Part shown: in pieces, positions 56,546 to 64,000 of the stretch | Layout: each line of letters begins with the position of its first letter | Numbering within the stretch: position 1 is the stretch's first letter | Source of the DNA: Nymphaea colorata | Lineage: Eukaryota; Streptophyta; Magnoliopsida; Nymphaeales; Nymphaeaceae | Direction: 5' to 3' | Length of the DNA: 64,000 nt | Assembly: GCF_008831285.2 (NCBI RefSeq) | Contig: NC_045148.1 | Coordinates: forward strand, 22,005,002 to 22,069,001 | Program-made: the position numbers and the translations under genes | Notes under the pieces: model-generated | Database searches by the model: none | What the model was told of the DNA's origin: nothing | Seen by the model: the letters and a program-made list of their open reading frames with translations, nothing else

Positions 56546-58985
56546 ACATGCTTCATAACTAGAATGAGGACAACGGTTCACATTCAGTGATTCCACGAAA
56601 CAATTTTCTGGAAACAAGTTACCAGTTAAAGGTTTCTATAGGATCAAACTATATATAGAAGACAAATCTATACAGGTAAAATTATTCAATGGTACAGACT
56701 TTTAATCAACACCACCCTTTTAAGTATCAACTGCCCAGGCTCTCAACCTTTCACTTTTCACTTCTCATGCTCTCTGTTTGTGACTTGATCGACTGCATGT
56801 TTTCCTTTCTCATTTGTCTTCTCCTGATTTCTTTGTTGCCATCCAAGAAACAAGCAGGGGCAGAGTTAGGAATTTTTCATGAGGGGCCAAATTATAGTTT
56901 TAAAATTTTAACAACAGTGAAAATATAATTTTAAAATTTTTTTGACATCAGATATATGAATTTTGTAATTTTTTTAACATGTAAATTTTTATTTATATTT
57001 CTTTTATGGTCTAGATACCAGCTATTGGAAATCAGAAAATTGGGGAGGACAAGAACACCTTGGACTCATTGGAAAATCAGCGATCCTTTCCTCTGAGTTT
57101 TGAACAAGTGAACATGGGGGAAGAATCCATTGGAAATTCGAAGATATTCCTTGCATTGACTTCCAGACATGAAAGAGAGTTCTGGATTTTTTTTTGGCAG
57201 CCCTCTTTTATTTCCTTCTCCAATCATCTTGAGACTTCATTTCTTTGCCGTCTTCTTCATTGATTCAATTCTCATGCAGAATTTCTTGGAATAATGTTTT
57301 TCATTTCTTCATAAATTTATAGTTCTGTATTTCTTCATTCCTATCAATGGCTTTTGTGATTGCAATCGGATTTGGTTTTCTTTTTCCTGTTGCAATTGAT
57401 TTTTACTCCGACCTACTGAGTTTATATTGATTGATTATTACAATTGGAAGAAAACAGAGCTGATCGAGTCGGCCATGGATGAAAGCAACTATGTTCTTCC
57501 TCCATTCTTCCCTTTCCCAATGTTGAAAAACAAAATTCAAAATTAGCATCTAAATTATAGAGATCACAATGCAAAAAAGCTTGATGAGTTAAAAACCCAA
57601 GATTTTACTTTAAAATATGTTTAAAAAATGTGACTTTTTTTATCAACAAAAATTGCATTGAACATACCGATGAGCTTATTGTTTGCACCCCACTTCCCTC
57701 AGTGTGGCTGGGAAGTTTGCACACGAAGCAGGAAAAATCAAGTTTTGATTAAAAATAGATTTTAAGAGAAAGGGACCCATCTCTGCCAGCATTAACAAGG
57801 GCAATCGATCCAAGGTTAGAGTTTTCTCAAGCTTGACAAGTTATTTTTTTCTACATGCAAGTGTGGGGATTGGGTTTCAGATTTTTAAAGTTCATTTTAG
57901 ACAAAAGAGTTGGATTTGATTCAGAATATTTCTATATTTCAAAAATTTTGAAGATCGGGAGATCATTCTTGGTGCGGAATTTTTGAACTAATCATGGATT
58001 TATCAATTGAACTTTGATTTGGTCCCAAAAATTGGAATTGGAAATTGAGAATCGAAATATTGGATTTTTAATTGAATTTGTGATTAGGTAATTAAAGCTT
58101 TCTTTTTGAAACTGGGATCCTGGAATTGAAAATTGAAAGTTTGGGCTAAACTTTAGAATTTCAAAGATAGTTTGGATTTTGGGATTTGAAGTTTGACTTG
58201 AAAACTCTTGGAAGTCTTGGAACCGGAATTCAGTCTTGAAGCCAAAATTGAATTTGGGAAAAATGAATTGGATAGTTGAAGACTAGTTGAAATTTTCGAG
58301 AATCGAATCTTTGATATTGAAATTTTGGGTTTACGATAATTTTCTTGGTTGGAAAAACTTGAATTTTGATTTTTTTTTTTTGAATTTTGTCAAGGTTATG
58401 AAATTTTGCTTGAGTAATTTTTGGATTTGAAATCTGTTCGATTTTGAGAAAAATCCATTGGAATCGTTTTGAAATTTGATTTTGAAAGTTCGGATTTCGC
58501 TCAAGTTCTTGTCACAATATAACTTAATCATGGAAGCAACTCTAACTTGATTCACTTAGATTTTAGTGAGGTGCATTCATGAAGTGAGTGCATGTATGCA
58601 TGAAATAAACTGCATGTATATTCATGCTTCGCTCTATTTTTCTTCATGCATAATTAAATTTGATCAAACATAGACATAGACCCATCTAGGAGGTAGAAAA
58701 TATAAGACGTTCCCCGAGCCCGTCCTTGATGTGAAGGAGGACATAAGCTTAGGTTTTAAAATTTTTGTTTTGGAAATAGGATTTCAAAAATTCATTTGAT
58801 AGGCTGATTTCTGCTCATTTTTTACTAAATCGTAGGCAAAAGGAATTAATTAATTTGTTTGAAAATTTGGAGGGTTTGAGCTTTGACAAATTTTCTCTCT
58901 GGGTAGCAATATCACTTTTGCGATTTCCTTTAGGATGAAACGTTTTGAAAAATTGATTATTGAATTTTGATTTTGGAAATAGCTT

Positions 58986-59323
58986 GATATATTTTGATTG
59001 AGGAAAATGGCATGATTTTTGGAGATGATTGGATTTTTGGAAATATGTATTCCCAAATGAGTTTTGTAAAATATTGAATTTCTTTTGTGGTTTTGATCTT
59101 TATAAAAGTCTAAGGATTTCTTTTTGAAATGCAACAAGATTAGATATTTTTATTAATATATTTTGATTGTGGAAAATGACATGATTTTTGGAGATGATTG
59201 GATTTTTGGAAATATGTATTCCCAAATGAGTTTTGTAAAATATTGAATTTTTTTTGCGGTTTTTATCTTTATAAAAGTCTAAGGATTTCTTTTTGAAACG
59301 CAACAAGATTAGATATTTTTATT
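58986..59323. repeat. 169-bp tandem duplication
   Basis: The segment around TTTTGATTG.GGAAAATG.CATGATTTTTGGAG recurs exactly 169 bases later (58,992 and 59,161) with only a few substitutions. Block 1 has one copy of the corresponding region (about 40,460-40,620), so this duplication is younger than the block duplication. The similar minus-strand frames 58,850-59,137 and 59,100-59,306 are copies of this and are not genes. Confidence 0.9.
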
Positions 59324-60016
59324 AATTGCTGATTTTCAAAATCACAAGGATTTCTGAAATTTTCAGAAATGAATGGTTAAGACGGGCTCATTGCAACTGA
59401 TATATTCCATTTACAATATAGACCACACTCATAAAGTGAATCCAATTCTTGGTGGAATCGATTAGATGATATAATTAAGTCTGATTCCTTGCTCATCCAA
59501 GGAGTAAGGAATCCATTCAGGCTTCACTGTCTTTTTTTCTTTGCATACATCAATAAAACATTCAATAACATAGACAAATGAACAACAATTTCTTCCAAGC
59601 CATAGTGGCCTTCTCTTTCCAATTTTGCACAGGTAGAAGGACTCTTTGGAAATTAGATTTGTGTTTATGAAATAAACTCAGCTTGATACACTATTTGCTA
59701 ATTTGCAAAAATAGAAAATTTAGTTTGGATTAGTTGTGAGAATCGTGATGCACGTATGCTTAAATAAGTATATTTTTATCATGGTGACCCAGGGGACAGC
59801 TTTTAAATCATGCTGCTTAGGGTTTGGTATGTAGTGTCAAGCGACTAGACATTTGAAATGATAGTGGTCGACCTGGCATTGCTCCTAGAACAGGGCAGAA
59901 CAGGAGAGGACACAAAGAAAATGATGCCTTCAGCGTGGCATGTTTTGAGTGGGGGTCCCCTTGGTCTGGGGACTGCCTTGAGCTGGGGACTCCTTGGGCA
60001 AGAGTTCAACTATCAC

Positions 60017-60985
60017 TACAGAAAACCTACGCATTACTGATGGCCACAAAATGTCGGTGAAAATAGAATGCATGTCAGTAATGTTTGACCAACATTTTGT
60101 TCTTTGGTTGATAAAGGGAATGTCGGTAAAAATCATCATTGATACAATGGACAAAGAATCAGTTTAAGGTATCACCGGCGCGACCAAAACATAGGTAAAC
60201 ATTGACTATTAATGATGTCCTCTTGCATCGATAATAATCTATTATTTTCAACATGTTAGTGACCTTCGGTAAGAACTCTTCCAGCAGTGAGACAGTACAT
60301 CGGAAAAATATAACTTTTCACTCATTTAAACAATTCGGCAAAAACACTTATGGGTGGCTAAAAAGGCTAAGGATGGAAAACATTCAAACATCCAAAAAAC
60401 ATTCAAATGACAACTAATCAAAATAATATTCTATGAATAAGTATATGTGTACTTGAATTACATGTGGTCCAAATCTGACACCAAAATCCAGCCACAATGC
60501 TCTGGAATCCAATGACAAAAAGTTAGGGTAAAATTGAGGGTTTTGTAGACATTTTATGTCATTAGTATATCAGATTGAAGGTAATAAGGTCAACAAACAT
60601 TCTTCTAAAATTTAACATTGGCTAACATCCTAGGCCAACTCAAGTGAAGGAAGCCTACACAGACCGACGATTAAGCCATTCCAAGAGTGCACTACTATGT
60701 GTTTACGGCAGCTGTGGAAACAACTCAAATTGTGTTGCTTCCATTGGCTGCTTGCCAGATCCATGCGAAAACAGTCCTTCGAGACAAGCATCTCTCAGCG
60801 GCTCGCACCTTGGCCTAACTGTGACCTTAACCTGTAGCTGTAGACATGCCACTGGTGAAACCTCAGCCCTGGCTTGCTGTGACAATCATGAAGACCCTTT
60901 CCATGATCCACCATGGCCGAAGTTTAAACAAGAACACTTGCAAAGTGATCTATGGACACATCATCTCTTGGCTATGAGGGGATCC
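60017..60985. mobile_element. Insertion private to block B with CACTA-like left end
   Basis: The sequence begins CACTACAGAAAACC, the terminus type of CACTA (En/Spm) elements, and has TGTCGGTGAAAAT, TGTCAGTAATG and TGTCGGTAAAAAT just inside, like subterminal repeats. Block 1 lacks about 970 bases here: it goes from TTGGGCAAGA straight to CTTTACAAGCAAATG. No matching right end was found near 60,985. The frame 60,644-61,000 lies inside and has no recognisable domain. Confidence 0.4.
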
Positions 60986-61028
60986 TTTATAGGCAAATGA
61001 CAAGCTCAGCAGTCTGCTCTCACCTATG

Positions 61029-61219
61029 CAGGGGCAAAGCCACGGGAGGGCCCACAGGGGCCCTAGACTGCACTAAAAAAATATAAAATTTTAGATGTAA
61101 ATATTAGAAAATTTCACTTGTCATGTATAAAATTTTTGAAAAATGACATTTCGGCCCCTGTCAAATTTTAGAAACTTTAATTCGGCTCTCGTCATGAAAA
61201 ATTTCTGACTCTGCCCCTG
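61029..61219. mobile_element. hAT-type MITE with perfect 8-bp target duplication
   Basis: The element of 191 bp starts CAGGGGCAAAGCC and ends CTCTGCCCCTG. It is flanked on both sides by CACCTATG (61,021-61,028 and 61,220-61,227). An 8-bp duplication is the hallmark of hAT superfamily insertion. No coding capacity; mobilised in trans if at all. The same insertion, split by a retrotransposon, is at 41,660-41,789. Confidence 0.85.
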
Positions 61220-61227
61220 CACCTATG

Positions 61228-62039
61228 GTCCACTTGGCCTTACATGTTGGCAGCTTCAACCACCACCAACAAGCATACGAGATTGAAGTACTGGTCAAAG
61301 CCCCGCCTGAGCATCCTTCATGTGTCTTCATGCCTACATCTAGTCAAAGCAATCACTACTTGCTGACTGGCATGAAGATGTCATTTGGCAACCTCATGAT
61401 ATTGGCAGGCCTTCAACCATGGATTATGCGAGAAGACGTGCACCGTTAGGTCGTCCACTCGTTGGGCCTTGAGAAGAAGGCCCTTTTTAAGGGGACTGGG
61501 TTGATGTCGTTCTGGCTTGACCTGCATCTATCTCTCTACCCTTGAACCGGCTGCTACCTGCCCCACTTGACAGGCATTTTCAAGGAGGCTATCTCAGGGT
61601 CTAGTTAGAAGTTGGGGCCCGTTAAGGCCCGATAGCCATTAGGTCGAAATAACTTGACTTGAGTCTTTCCTTTTTCATTTGAAAGGGACATATCTGCTGC
61701 CTGCGCTGCTGGGCCTGTCCGATCCACCGACCACCGTCGCTTCCATCACACTGCTGGTCTACACTGTCACCATCGTCGCACTGCTGGTTCGTCACAGTCA
61801 ACCTCCTGTCAACCACCGACGCACCTCATGGCAGACTATTGAACTAACATGCTTTGGGGGGGGCACTCTTCGTTGCGGCAGGTAAGATCAGCCCCAAACC
61901 CCATCCGGCAGTTTTCCTTTCCATCTGCTCAATCCATCCCCATCATAAGCCAAACGAGAGAGAGGGATTCCTAATTCATATCTGAAGATTTCCGGGGCAC
62001 AAGGGACACTGCCACATTGCAGTAGGTTTAGCAGCCTCC
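61228..62039. other. Intergenic, no secure gene
   Basis: GC content is higher than in the NLR flanks. Open frames 61,225-61,449 (plus) and 61,622-61,885 (both strands) show no domain, start context or splice support. Confidence 0.45.
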
Positions 62040-62245
62040 ATCATCAGACGCAGAAGCACATGAGACCCATGGAGCAGCATCCTCCTCCTCCACTGTCTCA
62101 GGGACCTTGGAGCTCCTCCCAGTTCCAGTGTCATCAGTCGCACCCTCCTCCTCTTCCCTATCATCATTATCTTCACCATCAGCAGCAGCATCTTCTGCAA
62201 CCTCCCCAGCGCCAATGGATTCTGCCTCCTGACCACCCGTAGATG
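62040..62245 (+). CDS. Possible P/Q/H-rich coding stretch, strand uncertain
   Basis: On plus, the frame reads MRPMEQHPPPPLSQGPWSSS and then HHYLHHQQQHLLQPPQRQW, typical of low-complexity linkers in plant nuclear proteins. On minus, the same DNA gives an acidic frame with a start at 62,360 (EDAAADGEDNDDREEEEGA). Both readings derive from CCT/CAT-rich composition. No domain, no clear splice sites. It may be a leader or a fragment of a gene to the right. Confidence 0.2.
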
Positions 62246-63504
62246 CAGTTTGCACACCCCTCATCCGCCTCCTCCACCGCCAGGGCTGTCCCACTATGGT
62301 ATCGCCCGGCCCGTTAACAGTTGGGCCGGGTAGCGGGCCGACCCGATTCAAATACTCCATGCTGCCAAAAACCTGCCAGGATGCTTCCCCCAGTAAATCA
62401 ATCCCTCTTCTACAACTCTGATCGATGGAACCTTCTTTTCCCCATATTTTATTTTCTAAGCAGAATTAATCACACCTACTTTTCCCTTCTTTAAGTAGTG
62501 ATTTTGTACCCATTTACTTTTTCCATTAATCCGAATTCATTGATGGCTTTTTTCTTTTTATTTGAAGGTAAATGATGAAAATGGCGTAGGCAATTGAAGA
62601 TTCTGAATTCTGGGGAGCTTGAAAGATTATTTTGATTCTGCGTTGTTCTATAGAATGACATGGTTCATATTTGCTTTCACTGAATTTTTGCTACATTTAA
62701 AATGTTGATTATTCTTTCTTTTTCTTGAAACTGAACTGAAAGTTTGCTTATTCGTATTTGTATCGATCGATCTGGTCTTCATGCTTTTTGGCCTCCTTTC
62801 AAAGTGGCCAGAACTCAAGCTTCCTTTTACCTAACATAGAACATCTGGCACAGGGTTTTTTGTTTGGCTTCTTAAGTTATTTGGACATTCAAGGGTTGTT
62901 TGGTAACAAAAAAAGTTTATAATTGTTATATGAATACGCTAAAAACGGGGTAAATTGATAAAACACTTTAATAAGTGTTTCAAGAATCTACACCAATCTT
63001 TATGATATATTCATGAAACAGTTACAAAATGTTTCCTGTTCAATTCAGCAATTCAAGTCTACAGCAATCTATGAAGTTCCTCTTCTCATGTATCTATGGT
63101 TGGTTAGATTTTCTAACTAAAATTTACATATATAAGATTTCTTTTCTATGTGATAGAAGGTGTAATGCACTAAATGTAAAAGCAAAAAAGTTCTTTGCAG
63201 TTGTTGATAATGATAAAGAATTTACTTTTCACTATTTCTTCATGTTCAACTATAATGAGTTGCAAAACAAAAAGGTACTAGTTTTGTAAAATTTGAAGCT
63301 GGGATTGGTTGTAGGGAGATGCTATTGTCACTCATTTATAAAGAAAACTTGGAAACGGGCCTCCTTTTGTATTCTTAATCAAATAACATCCTTATTCTAT
63401 TAGATTTTCCATCGATTCTCTTATGGATAGGAACCACAAACTTTTTTCTAGCACATAAACAACAGCCACCGTATTTATTCTCCAATAAATTCTAGATGAA
63501 AGAG
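62246..63504. other. AT-rich intergenic DNA, no gene seen
   Basis: A short GC-rich palindromic stretch at about 62,307-62,343 (GGCCCGTTAACAGTTGGGCC-like) is the only notable point. The frame at 63,029-63,289 has no domain. Confidence 0.5.
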
Positions 63505-63660
63505 GTCGAATTGTAGTTTCAAAATTTTAACATGGGTAAAAATATAAATTTTAAAAAAATTTTATATAGGATACTTTTTTTTTTAATTTGCATATATATA
63601 TATTTTTTGAAGGGGGGCCTCTACCCTTTCCAGCTCCCTGGCTCCTGCCCTACTATTCAT
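63505..63660. mobile_element. MITE family fragment (TTGTAGTTTCAAAATTTTAACA)
   Basis: GTAGTTTCAAAATTTTAACA followed by AAAAATATAAATTTTAAAAA and a poly-T/AT tract, ending near CTCCCTGGCTCCTGCCC. Matches the interior of elements at 36,437-36,790, 37,130-37,260 and 56,855-57,010. The left terminus is missing. Confidence 0.5.
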
Positions 63661-63729
63661 AAAGAATCTATTTTATTTGTCACTGCAGGTTGAAACTAAT
63701 AGCTTTGTATGTTCAAGGAATAAATGCAA

Positions 63730-63944
63730 TTGAAAAGCATTAGTGGCACATATTTAATATACTAGTCTATGACAACTAGAAAACACCACTACTGATCGTG
63801 AGACACACCACATGCCATCTATATTTGATGGCAGATCAAAAGTGCCACTAAATACTTTACAATGGCACATATTTATGTCATCATTGATATTGTATGCAAC
63901 CCAAGAATGCCGCAAAAGACCTTTCACTATTTCCAGCAATAGTG
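63730..63944 (-). mobile_element. CACTA-like end with subterminal repeats
   Basis: Read on minus from 63,944: CACTATTGCTGGAAATAGTG, close to common plant CACTA termini. It is followed by TTAGTGGCACTTTTG, GATGGCATGTGG, AGTAGTGGTGTTTTC and two copies of AAATATGTGCCA. The clustered GTGGCA/TGCCA words fit a subterminal transposase-binding array. No 3-bp target duplication partner or other end was found in the window. Confidence 0.4.
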
Positions 63945-64000
63945 CGCTTATGTATGCGAATCTACATAAAAGTTGGCAAAATATTTAGACCACTTGGATA

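Larger units (their letters stand above)
54420..61140. repeat. NLR flank block B (duplicated segment)
   Basis: Longest intact version of the repeated flank, with the landmarks given for block 1. It contains a CA/AC-rich run at about 55,055-55,102, G15 at 55,341, a MITE at 56,330-56,545, the low-complexity region at 57,860-59,380 with a private 169-bp duplication, a private insertion at about 60,017-60,985 with a CACTA-like end, and the MITE at its right edge. Frames such as 55,890-56,180 and 57,060-57,263 have no domain and are not called. Confidence 0.8.

Noticed and set aside
58331-59306. Three similar minus-strand frames
   Set aside because: Two are copies made by the 169-bp duplication; all lie in low-complexity DNA.
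1-64000. CRISPR arrays, bacterial operons, tRNA or rRNA genes
   Set aside because: No direct-repeat/spacer pattern, no Shine-Dalgarno-led operons and no cloverleaf candidate; the only rRNA match is the short plastid fragment.

Overview
This is a 64 kb window of plant nuclear DNA. It is AT-rich, has intron-like spacing, and is dominated by decayed repeats. The main evidence for a flowering plant nuclear genome is: CC-NB-ARC-LRR resistance-gene relatives, Ty3/gypsy elements primed by initiator-Met tRNA, a LINE tail, hAT-type MITEs with an 8-bp target duplication, CACTA-like ends, and a patch carrying fragments of plastid rrn16 and psbC. I cannot name the species. A 100-N run at 31,255-31,354 is an assembly gap, so order across it depends on scaffolding.

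Layout. 1-9.4 kb is gene-poor: a MITE, a LINE C-terminal remnant (minus), a three-copy tandem repeat and microsatellites. 9.4-19.6 kb holds short exon-like pieces on both strands with good splice signals: a minus-strand set between about 14.05 and 10.33 kb, and a clean 61-codon exon on the plus strand at 17.15-17.33 kb. A hAT-like element interrupts the last minus-strand exon, and a 36-bp minisatellite lies at 12.3-12.5 kb. 19.7 to about 23.9 kb is a truncated minus-strand gypsy element (gag, zinc knuckle, dead protease, primer site, probable LTR). 24.0-26.1 kb is an organelle-like patch. 26-33.8 kb is intergenic and repeat-rich.

33.8-61.2 kb is a decayed NLR cluster, all on the minus strand. 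There are two near full-length NLR pseudogenes (A, 45,660-49,114; B, 51,079-54,205) and a separate LRR tail (C, 33,820-34,221). Related flanking blocks occur three times (34.7-41.8, 49.7-51.1 and 54.4-61.2 kb), so the cluster grew by duplication of gene plus upstream flank. A second gypsy element with a different zinc knuckle sits at 41.8-45.66 kb. It inserted into a MITE that already existed in the duplicated flank, and it is cut off inside integrase exactly where the LRR tail of pseudogene A begins.

Reading the cluster as a whole, B stops at the same LRR position where C starts. Both junctions carry the same 12 bases, so B and C may be two halves of one former gene separated by about 16.9 kb. 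A and B also share an in-frame stop just before kinase-2, so that lesion probably predates their duplication or was spread by conversion. I see no intact NLR and no intact autonomous transposon. From 61.2 kb to the end there are MITE and CACTA-like fragments and one proline/glutamine/histidine-rich open stretch of unknown status.
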